NCBI GenBank assembly: GCA_036493895.1
Contig: DASXOZ010000015.1
Span: 83,446-147,445 of the forward strand
Source of the DNA: Candidatus Binatia bacterium
GTDB taxonomy: Bacteria; Desulfobacterota; Binatia; UBA1149; CAITLU01
Length of the DNA stretch: 64,000 nucleotides
Direction of reading: 5' to 3'
The notes beneath the pieces were generated by a model. It had not been told where the DNA came from, made no database searches, and saw only the letters and a list, made by a program, of their open reading frames with translations. Of this stretch, positions 44,435 to 52,896 are shown piece after piece. How positions within the stretch are numbered: position 1 is the stretch's first letter; every line of letters starts with the position of its first letter. Both the position numbers and the translations under genes were made by a program.

Positions 44435-45598
44435 TCAGAGGCAGCGGTAGAACGCATCGATCAGCGCCTTGGCTCGCGGATCGATCAGGATGTACGGGCC
44501 CATGCGGTTCATCACGTACGAAAATCCGACGCGTGCCGTGGGATCGGCGAACGCGATCGAGCCGCCGGCGCCCGGATGCCCGAATGCGCCGTCGTTCGGG
44601 CCGAACTCGCAGCCCGGCTGGGACAGCATGAATCCGAGGCCGAAGCGCGTCGTGAGGCGAAGCACGACATCGGGGCCGAAGCTCTGCTCGGTAGCGGCTG
44701 CGCGCGCGGCCTTCGGTCCGAGCACGTGCACAGAGCCGGCGTCGCCGCCGCTGGCGATCGCTCCGTAAAGGCGCGCCAGCGAGCGCGCAGTGCCGTGGCC
44801 GTTGGCACCCGGAATCTCGGCGCCTCTCCACGCCCGGCTGTTGACGGTCCCCGGCATCATCAGCGTCGGCGGGTTGCAGAACGCGAGCGCGGTCACCGAT
44901 GACGGGTCCGCCATCACGAGTTGCATCAGGTTCGGCTCTCCCGGCGCTCCGGTCGCCGAAGGCGGAGTGATTTCGGCGCAGCGCCCGTCGTCCTTCTCGG
45001 CAAGCCCGATTGCGAAATCGAGGCCGAGCGGACCGGCCAGCTCGTCGCGCAGCAGCGCACCGACGCTTTTGCCCGTGATCCGGCGCAGCACTTCGCCGAC
45101 GAGCCATCCGTACGTGACTGCTTCGTAGCCGTGCGCGGTGCCGGGCTCCCACCACGGCGTCTCGGCCGCCAGCGCCGTCGTCATCGCGCTCCAGTCATAC
45201 AGAGAATCGCGAGGCTGCAGCTCGCGCAGCGCAGGAAGGCCGCAGCGATGGCTGAGGAGCTGCCGCACCGGGATCGCCTGCTTGCCGGCCTTGGCAAACT
45301 CCGGCCAGTAACTCGCGACCGGGGCGTCCAGGTCGAGCCTGCCCTGCTCGACGAGGCGGTGCGCAAGGACCGCAACCACCCCCTTGGTCGTCGAGTAGAC
45401 GTTCGCGATCGTATCGCGCTGCCACGGCCGCGTACGCGCGGCGTCGGCATGACCGGCCCACAAGTCGAGGACGTTCTTTCCCGCGACGTCGGCGGCAACC
45501 GAGGCACCGATCTCCTCTCCGCGCTCGAAGGCGGACGCCAGGGCATCGCGAACCGGCTCGAAGCCGGGTGCGCAGGTTCCGTGGATCTCCGTGCTCAT
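44435..45598 (-). CDS. serine hydrolase of the beta-lactamase / EstB family
   Basis: A 387-residue cytoplasmic-looking esterase with a class C beta-lactamase fold. The nucleophile motif is Ser69-x-x-Lys72 (YSTTKGVV). A Tyr-containing second motif lies in GYEAVTYGWLVGEVL and the third, HxG-type, motif in FGHPGAGGS. No signal peptide is seen, as in EstB-type esterases that cleave short-chain esters. Substrate is unknown. The ATG at 45598 fits the family N-terminus; the frame runs on to 46225 without homology. Confidence 0.9.
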   Translation of the reverse strand: MSTEIHGTCAPGFEPVRDALASAFERGEEIGASVAADVAGKNVLDLWAGHADAARTRPWQRDTIANVYSTTKGVVAVLAHRLVEQGRLDLDAPVASYWPEFAKAGKQAIPVRQLLSHRCGLPALRELQPRDSLYDWSAMTTALAAETPWWEPGTAHGYEAVTYGWLVGEVLRRITGKSVGALLRDELAGPLGLDFAIGLAEKDDGRCAEITPPSATGAPGEPNLMQLVMADPSSVTALAFCNPPTLMMPGTVNSRAWRGAEIPGANGHGTARSLARLYGAIASGGDAGSVHVLGPKAARAAATEQSFGPDVVLRLTTRFGLGFMLSQPGCEFGPNDGAFGHPGAGGSIAFADPTARVGFSYVMNRMGPYILIDPRAKALIDAFYRCL

Positions 45599-45899
45599 GT
45601 GGTCCTCGTCTGTGGTTGTCTCGCTGCCGCGCGGTCGCGACGCTGCCACTCGATCGCAATGCCGCGCGCGATCGCCACGGCGCCGCCTCGATCTTTGCGC
45701 TGCCGAACCACCGCGACCGCTACTGCGGCGGCTTGCGCAGCCGCACTGCCTCGGCGTCTTGTCGCGCCGCGGCCGCCGAGGCAAGCGCCGCGCGCGCGCA
45801 GCGCAGAGGCCTCGAAACAGACGTTTCCGGTCCGGGCGCGCCCCCGCTAGAACACACCCCGGCCGCCGGGGCAGGACCCCGGAGGCGAGGAGCCAGGAC
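45599..45899. other. 301-bp divergent intergenic region
   Basis: Lies between the serine hydrolase and the crotonase gene, which point away from each other. I see no gene, RNA or repeat. The GGAGGCGAGGAG just before 45900 serves as ribosome site for the crotonase gene. Confidence 0.5.
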
Positions 45900-46706
45900 A
45901 TGTCCGACCGCATCGACGTAACGATATCCGGCCACGTCGCCGACGTGCGCATGAACCGGCCCGACAAGCTCAACGCGCTCGACGCCGAAATGTTCGAGGC
46001 GCTGGTCGTGACGGGGCGGGAGCTGGCGAAAACGCGCGGAGTTCGCGCGGTGGTGCTCTCGGGCAACGGCCGCGCGTTCTGCGCGGGGCTCGACTTCGGC
46101 AGCTTCATGGCAATGGCCGCCGCCGGCAACGGCGGGCCCAACCTTTTCCATCGCACCAGGGAAAGCCCGGCCAACCTGGCCCAGCTCGCCGGGTACGTCT
46201 GGAAAGAGCTGCCGATGCCGGTCATCGCTGCCGTGCACGGCGCGTGTTACGGCGGCGGGCTGCAGATCGCCGCCGGCGCCGACATCCGCATCGTGCATCC
46301 CGACGCGAAGCTGTCGGTGCGCGAGATGTACTGGGGCCTTGTTCCCGACATGAGCGGCACGCGCACTCTCAAGCACGTGCTGCGCGAAGACGTATTGAAG
46401 GAGCTGACCTTCACTGCCCGCATCGTCGGCGCAGCCGAGGCCGTTGCTCTCGGGCTGGCCACGCGCGCCGCCGAGGATCCGCTCGCGGCGGCGATGGAGC
46501 TTGCCGCGCAGATCGCTGCCAGCTCGCCGACCGCGATGCGCGCGGCCAAGAAGCTGATCGGCGACACCTACCGCATTCCCGACGACGAGACCGGACTCCT
46601 GCTCGAGGAAAACCTGCAGAAGAGCGTGCTGCGCACGCCGAACCAGATCGAAGCCGTGCAGTCCAACCTCGAAAAGCGCCCGGCGGCCTTTACGGATCCG
46701 GACTGA
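45900..46706 (+). CDS. enoyl-CoA hydratase/isomerase (crotonase) family protein
   Basis: A 268-residue crotonase-fold enzyme acting on acyl-CoA thioesters. The oxyanion-hole loops are GRAFCAGLDFGSF and GACYGGGLQIAAGADIRI, and MYWGLVPDMSGTRTL carries the position of the second catalytic residue. Members of this subgroup with VPDM in place of the usual LIPG-type sequence are often annotated as crotonase/enoyl-CoA hydratase without known substrate. ATG 45900 is preceded by a strong GGAGGCGAGGAG. The NUDIX gene follows after 2 bp. Confidence 0.92.
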   Translation: MSDRIDVTISGHVADVRMNRPDKLNALDAEMFEALVVTGRELAKTRGVRAVVLSGNGRAFCAGLDFGSFMAMAAAGNGGPNLFHRTRESPANLAQLAGYVWKELPMPVIAAVHGACYGGGLQIAAGADIRIVHPDAKLSVREMYWGLVPDMSGTRTLKHVLREDVLKELTFTARIVGAAEAVALGLATRAAEDPLAAAMELAAQIAASSPTAMRAAKKLIGDTYRIPDDETGLLLEENLQKSVLRTPNQIEAVQSNLEKRPAAFTDPD

Positions 46707-46708
46707 GC

Positions 46709-47230
46709 GTGGGTGTTCTGTCGCGCCGCGAGCTGCACAGCGGGAAGATCGGCAGCTTCGGCATCGAGGAAGTCGAGCTTCCGAGCGGGCGTCGCGCGAC
46801 ACTGGACGTGCTGAGGCATCCGGGAGCCGCGGCGGCCGTCGTCTTTCTCGACCCGCAGCGCATCGTCCTGCTGCGCCAGTACCGCCATGCCGCCGGAGTG
46901 TGGCTCTGGGAGATCCCCGCCGGAAAGATCGATCCCGGCGAGTCTGCGCACGAGTGCATCGCAAGGGAGATCGAAGAGGAGACCGGCTACCGCGCGCGAT
47001 CGATCACGAAGCTCGGCGTGATGGTGCCGGCGCCGGCCTACACCGACGAGCGCATCTGGCTCTACGAGGCCGAAGGTCTCGAGCGCGGCCGCATGGCACT
47101 CGGCGACGACGAGGAGATCGAGGTGCACGAGGTGGGGTTCGACGAGGCGCTGCAATGGATCGAGCGCGGCGACATCATCGACGCCAAGACCATTGCCGGC
47201 CTGCACCTTGCCGGGGCAAGGAGGCGCTAG
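46709..47230 (+). CDS. NUDIX hydrolase, ADP-ribose pyrophosphatase-like
   Basis: A 173-residue NUDIX enzyme. The full box G-x5-E-x7-R-E-U-x-E-E-x-G-U is present as GKIDPGE, SAHECIA and REIEEETGY. Upstream VFLDPQRIVLLRQYRHAAGVWLWEIPAG is typical of ADP-ribose or nucleoside-diphosphate-sugar pyrophosphatases. It starts at GTG 46709, 2 nt after the crotonase stop, so both are probably one transcript. Substrate is predicted only at family level. Confidence 0.92.
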   Translation: MGVLSRRELHSGKIGSFGIEEVELPSGRRATLDVLRHPGAAAAVVFLDPQRIVLLRQYRHAAGVWLWEIPAGKIDPGESAHECIAREIEEETGYRARSITKLGVMVPAPAYTDERIWLYEAEGLERGRMALGDDEEIEVHEVGFDEALQWIERGDIIDAKTIAGLHLAGARRR

Positions 47231-47328
47231 CGGCGCGGCCCAGCGGGGGGCGCTGCATGGCGGCAAACAGGGGCAATGTTTGGCCGCCGGGGCTTTCGCG
47301 AACCGCTGGTTGTGTCTATAGGTGACTC

Positions 47329-47973
47329 ATGGCGAGAGCAGCTTCGAGGCCCGAAATCTTCCCGCTGCTGGCCGCTTCTCTGGGCTTGGCCGGCATCGTC
47401 ACGATCACCGCCCCGGCATGGGCCGGATGCCCGCCCGACCCTCGTCCGACGGGAAATTGCCTGCAGTTCGGGCAGAGCGCGCTGACGGTCGACAACTACG
47501 GTCACTTCGACTGGCGTGCCTCCAAAGGGCAGGCCGCCAGCGCCGACGACTTCATCTCCCCGTCCGCGTCCTACCACCTCTGCGTCTGGGACGAGCAGCA
47601 CCTGGTGGTCGCGGCCGACATTCCTACCCAGCCTGCGTGCCCCGGCGGAAGCTGCTGGAACGATTCCGGCGACGATGTGCAGAACTACGTCGATCGCTCG
47701 GGCGAGAACGGCGACATCCGGCTGCTCAACTTCCAGGGCAGCGACTCCGACCAGACCACCCTGCACGCGCGGGTATTCGTGAACGGCGGCATCATCCTGC
47801 CGGTCACCGGCGATGGCGTCATCGTGCAGGCATCCCGCGACGACAACGGCAAGTGCTTCGAAGGTTTCGTGCCGGCCGACGACTTCAAGCTCGACGACAA
47901 AGCCGCCTTCGTCGCCAAATCGCAGATCGACCTGCCGCCCGCACCGACTGCGTCGGATACGACCGAGCAGTAA
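47329..47973 (+). CDS. exported protein of unknown function
   Basis: A 214-residue protein with a signal peptide (MARAASRPEIFPLLAASLGL to APAWAG, cleavage near residue 32). The mature part has cysteine pairs (GCPPDPRPTGNC, CPGGSCW) and a beta-rich core (ALTVDNYGHFDWRAS, SYHLCVWDEQHLVVAADIP, GDIRLLNFQGSDSDQTTLHARVFVNGG). The C-terminal tail is short and acidic. I do not recognise the family; the beta-rich, disulfide-containing layout suggests an extracytoplasmic domain protein. It is followed convergently by serB. Confidence 0.7.
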   Translation: MARAASRPEIFPLLAASLGLAGIVTITAPAWAGCPPDPRPTGNCLQFGQSALTVDNYGHFDWRASKGQAASADDFISPSASYHLCVWDEQHLVVAADIPTQPACPGGSCWNDSGDDVQNYVDRSGENGDIRLLNFQGSDSDQTTLHARVFVNGGIILPVTGDGVIVQASRDDNGKCFEGFVPADDFKLDDKAAFVAKSQIDLPPAPTASDTTEQ

Positions 47974-48043
47974 GGCAGCGGCGCGCTCCGACAAGCGGCC
48001 GTCTGCTTCGTTGCCGGCGCTCGCTTCGCTATCGCTGCCGCGT

Positions 48044-49276
48044 TTACTCGTCGGTCTCGCGGTCCCTTACACCGATCAGGTAGAGAATCCCGTCCAGGCC
48101 CGCCGCCGAAAGGGCCTGGCGCGCGGACTGGCGCACCAGCGGCTTGGCGCGGAACGCGACGCCGAGACCGGCAATCGCGAGCATCGGCAGGTCGTTGGCG
48201 CCGTCGCCGACCGCGATCACCTGCTGCATCGAAAGGTTCTCGCGCGCTGCGATCTCGCGCAGCAGCTCCGCCTTGCGGCGGCCGTCGACGATGGGCCCGA
48301 CGACGTTGCCGGTGAGCTTGCCGTCGCAGATCTCCAGCTCGTTTGCATAGACGTAGTCGATCCCCAGCCGCGCGGCCAGGTGTTCGCCGAAATAGCGGAA
48401 GCCGCCGCTGATGATCGCGACCTTGTAGCCGATCTTCTTGAGCACGCCGATCAGGCGCTCGGCGCCTTCGGTCAGCGGAAGCTGCTCGGCGATGGTCGCC
48501 AGCACCGAAGCGTCGAGTCCAGCGATGTGGCGCAGGCGCAGCTTCAGGCTCTGCTGGAAGTCCAGCTCTCCGCGCATCGCCCGCTCGGTGATCGCGGCCA
48601 CCTCTTCGCCGGCGCCCGCCGCCCGCGCCAGCTCGTCGATCACTTCGGCCTGGATCAGCGTCGAGTCCATGTCGAAAGCGACCAGGCGCCGGTTGCGACG
48701 AAACAGGTCGTCCGCCTGGAACGCAACGTCGACGTCGTGCTCGTGCGTGACTGCGAGGAACGCCGCGCGCATCGCCGTTTCGTCGCGCGGCGTGCCGCGC
48801 ACCGACAGCTCGACGCAGGCGTACGGCCTTCTTGCGTCGCCCGAAAGCGGGATGCGCCCCGAGAGCCGGTGGATCATGTCGATGTTCAGGCCCTGGTCGG
48901 CCAGCACGGACGATACCGCGGCGATGTGATTGGCGGTCAGGCGGCGGCCGAGCACGGTGATCGTGTGGCGCTGCTTGCCCTGCTGTCCGACCCAGTGCTC
49001 GTAGTCCGCCTCCGTGATCGGCGTGAAGCGGATCCTCATGTCGAGCTCGTGGGCGCGGAAAAGAAGGTCCTTCAGGACGGGTCCCGACGCGGCATCGGCC
49101 GGAACCTCGACGAGAAGGCCGAGAGACAGCAGGTCGTGGATGACCGCCTGGCCGATGTCGAGGACGACGGCACCGTATTCGGCCAGGATCGTCGTCAGCG
49201 ATTTCGTGACGCCGGGACGGTCTTCGCCCGAGACATTGATGAGGAGAATTTCGCGCCCGCCGCCGTCCGCGCCCAT
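48044..49276 (-). CDS. serB: phosphoserine phosphatase SerB with N-terminal ACT domains
   Basis: A 410-residue two-part enzyme. The first half (to about residue 190) holds two ACT-like regulatory domains, the first starting ILLINVSGEDRPGVTKSLTTIL, which may bind serine. The HAD phosphatase half has motif I DMDSTLIQAEVIDELA (nucleophile and acid Asp), motif II ISGGFRYFGE, motif III lysine in RRKAELL and motif IV VGDGANDLPMLAIAGLGVAFRAKP. It catalyses the last step of serine synthesis. ATG 49276 gives the usual start. ACT-containing SerB is known from actinobacteria and proteobacteria. Confidence 0.95.
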   Translation of the reverse strand: MGADGGGREILLINVSGEDRPGVTKSLTTILAEYGAVVLDIGQAVIHDLLSLGLLVEVPADAASGPVLKDLLFRAHELDMRIRFTPITEADYEHWVGQQGKQRHTITVLGRRLTANHIAAVSSVLADQGLNIDMIHRLSGRIPLSGDARRPYACVELSVRGTPRDETAMRAAFLAVTHEHDVDVAFQADDLFRRNRRLVAFDMDSTLIQAEVIDELARAAGAGEEVAAITERAMRGELDFQQSLKLRLRHIAGLDASVLATIAEQLPLTEGAERLIGVLKKIGYKVAIISGGFRYFGEHLAARLGIDYVYANELEICDGKLTGNVVGPIVDGRRKAELLREIAARENLSMQQVIAVGDGANDLPMLAIAGLGVAFRAKPLVRQSARQALSAAGLDGILYLIGVRDRETDE

Positions 49277-49370
49277 GCGCGATGGGTACCTTCGGAAGGC
49301 GGCAAAGCCAACGCGACAGCCGCAGGCGCGGTGCGCCGCGCGATCGCGGCGCCGCGATGTCCTGCAGCGG

Positions 49371-49398
49371 GCGGGCGGGGCCATGCGACCCCGCCCGC
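49371..49398 (-). terminator. GC hairpin after the DUF4215 protein gene
   Basis: GCGGGCGGGG (49371-49380) and CCCCGCCCGC (49389-49398) pair perfectly around an 8-nt loop, 9 bp downstream of the stop of the cysteine-rich protein gene. There is no U-run, so it may be a pause or protective stem. Confidence 0.5.
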
Positions 49399-49407
49399 GG
49401 CACCGCA

Positions 49408-51267
49408 TCAGAATGCGGTGAAAGGCTCGAAGAGGAATTCGGACTTTTCGCCGAGCTTCATCGACTTGCTGTCGCCGTAGACGGCGCCGAGCCACGCGAC
49501 GCTGCGGCCGGTCTTGACGCGCGCCGGCGAGCAGAACAGCGTGCCGACGCCGAGCGAGAGGTCGCCGATCTGGCACTTCTTGCCCTTGACGTAGATCAAC
49601 GTCCGGTCCGGCGTCAGGCCGCCGGCCAGCGCGATCTGCGTGCGAAGCTGCATCGAGAATTTTCCGCCGACGCGAAGGACCATCACGGTTGCCGCATTGC
49701 CGCCGCCGTCGAGCGTCAGCGAGCCGTCGTTGGAGACCTTGATGGCGCCGGTCACGTCGACGACGTTGAGCACGCCGGGCATCGTCGCGGTGATGGTCGA
49801 GGTGCCATCGGTCGCTACCGTCAGCGAGGACATGCTCGTCGTCGACGTCAGGGCATCCAGAGCCGAAGTACTCGGCGCGTACGACGCGCGCGCAGACTGG
49901 CAGAGTGCAGCCAGGCTGTTCATGCCGGTGAAATCGTAGAACCCGCTGGCGTCGCTCTTGGCCAGGACCGGCGAGCCGGGTGCGAGGCCCGCTGCAGCAG
50001 GAGTAAGGTACGGAAGGTCCTGAGAGCCGGGGAACGACTTGGCGCCGGCTCCGCCGCTGACGATGTCGTGCCCGATGATCGCATCCGGTGCGATGCGCAG
50101 CACCCCGTCACCGGTGGTCACCGCCGAGACGAGGTCGCTGCCGATCGTCGTCTGGCCGCTCAGCTTGAGGCCGCCGCCGCAGACGTCGCCGTTGATGTCC
50201 ACCTGGAAGTAGGTCTTGATCTGGTCCTTCTTCGGGCCGGCATTGAGCACGACGGTCCACGGGCAAAGGTCCTGCATCGTCACCGGCGTGCCGTGGCAGA
50301 CTCCGCCGCTGCACGTATCGTTCAGCGTGCACGGATCGCCGTCGTCGCAGTTGGTGCCGTCGGGTGCCGTCGTGCTGCTGCACCCGTCGATCAGCTCGTT
50401 GCAGAAGTCGCTCGTGCACGAGTTGTTGTCGTCGCAGGCCATGGTACCCGTGCCGACACAGGATCCGTTGTCGCAGATATCGGCGCCGCCGTCGCAGAAC
50501 AGGCCGTTGTCGCAGCTCGATCCGTTCGGGTCCTCCCCGGTGCACGTGTCGGTCGTCTCGTTGCAGCTTTCGTTGCAGTTGCTATCGCCGTCGGGTCCCG
50601 TGCACGGATCGCCGCTATGGCTCGAGCAGCCTCCGTCGAGGCAGGTGTCGGCGCCGTTGCAGAACAGGCCGTCGTTGCACGGAGTGCCGTTGGTCGCGTT
50701 CGTGCCGCCGTTGCAGCTACCGGCACCGTCGCAGGTGCCGCCGGTCACGCAGACACTGCCGTCGCTGCACGCGGAGCCGGCGGGGTTGTGACAGGTGTGC
50801 GACGCTTCCTGGCACTGGTTGCACGCGGTGCCGGAACACGGGTCGCCGGTGGACGCCGTGCAGAAGCCGTTCTGGCACGACTCGGTACCGTCGCAGAAGA
50901 CGCCGTCGTCGCAAGGCGTGTCGTTGGCGGCATTCGGCCCGCCGGCGCAGTGGCCGATCTGGTCGCAGGTGTCCGGCCCGGTGCAGTTGTTTCCGTCCTG
51001 GCACGGAACGCCCGGAGTGCCGACGTACTGGCAATTGAACTTGCAGCACGTGAACTGGAAGTAACAACGTGCGCCGGTCGTGCACGATCCTTTGGCGGGG
51101 TCGCCGTCGACAAAGAGGCCGCCCGCGCCTCCGTCGCATTCCTCGTTCGAATTGACGACGCCGTCGCCGCAGGCTCCCGACGCGCGGGCGACCGTCACGG
51201 TGGAAGCCAGCGCAAAGAAAGACACTGCCGCGCAAAGCGCAGCAAGCTCACGCCCGAATCGAATCAC
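49408..51267 (-). CDS. secreted cysteine-rich (DUF4215-type) protein
   Basis: A 619-residue exported protein with a signal peptide to about residue 29. It opens with ACGDGVVNSNEECDGG, the Myxococcus cysteine-rich (DUF4215) motif, and continues to about residue 335 with irregular units of the type GTPCDDGVFCDGTESCQNG and SSCDNGLFCDGGADICDNG. The C-terminal part of about 280 residues has no cysteine repeats but regular beta strands (SNDGSLTLDGGGNAATVMVL) and resembles a beta-helical or ice-binding-like fold. It is probably displayed or released at the cell surface. It resembles the disintegrin-repeat protein in design, not in repeat type. Confidence 0.85.
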   Translation of the reverse strand: MIRFGRELAALCAAVSFFALASTVTVARASGACGDGVVNSNEECDGGAGGLFVDGDPAKGSCTTGARCYFQFTCCKFNCQYVGTPGVPCQDGNNCTGPDTCDQIGHCAGGPNAANDTPCDDGVFCDGTESCQNGFCTASTGDPCSGTACNQCQEASHTCHNPAGSACSDGSVCVTGGTCDGAGSCNGGTNATNGTPCNDGLFCNGADTCLDGGCSSHSGDPCTGPDGDSNCNESCNETTDTCTGEDPNGSSCDNGLFCDGGADICDNGSCVGTGTMACDDNNSCTSDFCNELIDGCSSTTAPDGTNCDDGDPCTLNDTCSGGVCHGTPVTMQDLCPWTVVLNAGPKKDQIKTYFQVDINGDVCGGGLKLSGQTTIGSDLVSAVTTGDGVLRIAPDAIIGHDIVSGGAGAKSFPGSQDLPYLTPAAAGLAPGSPVLAKSDASGFYDFTGMNSLAALCQSARASYAPSTSALDALTSTTSMSSLTVATDGTSTITATMPGVLNVVDVTGAIKVSNDGSLTLDGGGNAATVMVLRVGGKFSMQLRTQIALAGGLTPDRTLIYVKGKKCQIGDLSLGVGTLFCSPARVKTGRSVAWLGAVYGDSKSMKLGEKSEFLFEPFTAF

Positions 51268-51613
51268 GTTGCCCCCTCGTCGTGCAGCAGCGACAGACGC
51301 CGGTCCCCGGCCGGATCCCGCTTCTTTCCCCGCACGAACGTATCGCGTGTATCAGATCCGCGGCGCGGCGCCACGCCGTTGGGGGGAATCGTGAGGCGAA
51401 ACGGCCGTTCAGCCCCGCGCGATGCACGTGCCGATGGACCTGCAGAAAACCGTGGCGCTTCGGGCATTTGCAGATGCCGACATGCGCGCGGCCGGCGCGG
51501 TCGCCTTGGAAAAGCGCGATGCTCCGGTAGAGTCGCGCGGGCCGTCGTCCGCCCGCGGCACGAGCCGCGGCCGCCGCGCCACGACGCCGCCAACAAGGCA
51601 CTCCGGACAGCAC
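51268..51613. other. 346-bp divergent intergenic region
   Basis: Separates the DUF4215 protein gene and yebC, which diverge. I see no gene with a family match, no clear palindrome and no repeat in it. The yebC frame is open upstream to 51422 but the added residues have no YebC similarity. Confidence 0.5.
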
Positions 51614-52336
51614 ATGGGACGTATTTTCGAAGCCCGAAAGCACACGATGTTCGCGCGCTGGGACCGCATGGCGAAGGCCTTCACGCGCGTCGGCAAGGAG
51701 ATCGTGATCGCGGTCAAGGCGGGAGGGCCCGACCCCGCGAGCAATCCCCACCTTCGCCGCGTCGTCGCCAACGCGCGCGCGGTCAACATGCCCAAGGACA
51801 AGATCGAGTCGGCGATCAAGCGGGCAGCCGGCAAGGACGTCGCCGACTACAGCGAGATCGTCTACGAAGGCTATGCGCCGCACGGCGTGGCCGTGCTGAT
51901 CGAAGCGGCCACCGACAATCCCACGCGCACCGTCGCCAACGTCCGCAACCACCTGAACAAGGGTGACGGCAATCTCGGCGCAACAGGCAGCGTGTCGTTC
52001 CTGTTCAAGCGCATGGGCGTTTTCCGCATCGATCCGGCAGGCATCGACCAGGACTCGCTCGAGCTGGACCTCATCGACGAAGGCCTCGAAGAGCTCGGCG
52101 AGAGCACCGGCGAGAAAGGCGAGACGCAGATCCTGGTTCGCTGCGCGTTTGCCGACTTCGGCCGCCTGCAAAAAGCGCTCGAGGACCGCAGCATCAAGCC
52201 GATCTCGGCGGAATCGGAGTATATTCCCGTCACGCCGGTCGAGCTTGCCGAAGAAAAGGCCAAGGACGTGCTGCGCCTGGTCGATACTCTCGAGCAGGAC
52301 GACGACGTCCAGAAGGTTTTCCACAACCTCGCGTAG
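51614..52336 (+). CDS. YebC/PmpR family regulator / translation factor
   Basis: A 240-residue protein of the YebC/PmpR/TACO1 family, described as transcriptional regulator and, more recently, as a factor easing ribosome stalling at prolines. Family blocks are [60 protein letters not shown] and [22 protein letters not shown]. The N-terminus [21 protein letters not shown] differs from the usual MAGHSKW start and fits the YeeN-like branch. The FMN reductase gene follows after 15 bp. Confidence 0.93.
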   Translation: MGRIFEARKHTMFARWDRMAKAFTRVGKEIVIAVKAGGPDPASNPHLRRVVANARAVNMPKDKIESAIKRAAGKDVADYSEIVYEGYAPHGVAVLIEAATDNPTRTVANVRNHLNKGDGNLGATGSVSFLFKRMGVFRIDPAGIDQDSLELDLIDEGLEELGESTGEKGETQILVRCAFADFGRLQKALEDRSIKPISAESEYIPVTPVELAEEKAKDVLRLVDTLEQDDDVQKVFHNLA

Positions 52337-52351
52337 GATCCGGTTTTTTCG

Positions 52352-52894
52352 ATGCGCGTCCTTGCGATCTCCGGAAGCCTCAAGAGCGACTCCACCAACG
52401 CGGCGCTGCTGCGGGCAGCTGCGGCGATGGCACCGGAGCAGATGGCGGTCGAGGTCATCGACCGCCTGATCGGAGAGCTTCCGCACTTTCGTCCCGATCT
52501 GGACGAAGACGGCATGACGCCGCCCGCCGCAGTGGCCGAGTGGCGAAAGCTCTTCGCGACCTCGGATGCCGTGCTGATCTCGTGCCCCGAGTACGCGCAC
52601 GGCGTGCCCGGCTCCTTCAAGAATGCCCTGGACTGGCTCGTGTCCACCTGCGAGCTGACCGACAAGCCTGTCGCTCTGCTGATGGCTTCGCCGAGCGGCG
52701 CTCCGCACGCGTACGCGGCCCTGAGGCCGACGCTGGTCGTGATGGGCTGCGATCTGGTGTTCGAGGCGTCGCTGATGTTCGCGCGCCGCCATCTCGGGGA
52801 CGACGGTACGCTGCTCGACGAGCAGCTGGCCGGCGAAGTGCGCCACGCGCTGCGCGCGCTGGCCGACGCGGCAGAGCGGCGCCGCGGCTCATAA
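52352..52894 (+). CDS. NADPH-dependent FMN reductase family protein
   Basis: A 180-residue flavodoxin-like reductase. FMN-phosphate binding is by the N-terminal loop AISGSLKSDSTNAALLRAA, and the second flavin loop is CPEYAHGVPGSFKNALDWLV, both typical of the NAD(P)H:FMN/quinone reductase (SsuE/YieF/ArsH-related) group. It could reduce quinones or supply FMNH2. It ends 2 bp before the convergent histidine kinase gene. Confidence 0.92.
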   Translation: MRVLAISGSLKSDSTNAALLRAAAAMAPEQMAVEVIDRLIGELPHFRPDLDEDGMTPPAAVAEWRKLFATSDAVLISCPEYAHGVPGSFKNALDWLVSTCELTDKPVALLMASPSGAPHAYAALRPTLVVMGCDLVFEASLMFARRHLGDDGTLLDEQLAGEVRHALRALADAAERRRGS

Positions 52895-52896
52895 AC

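Noticed and set aside
49282..51966. 894-codon plus-strand frame across the DUF4215 gene and into yebC
   Set aside because: Low-complexity Arg/Ala/Val sequence opposite a clear cysteine-repeat protein; overlaps yebC in a different frame.
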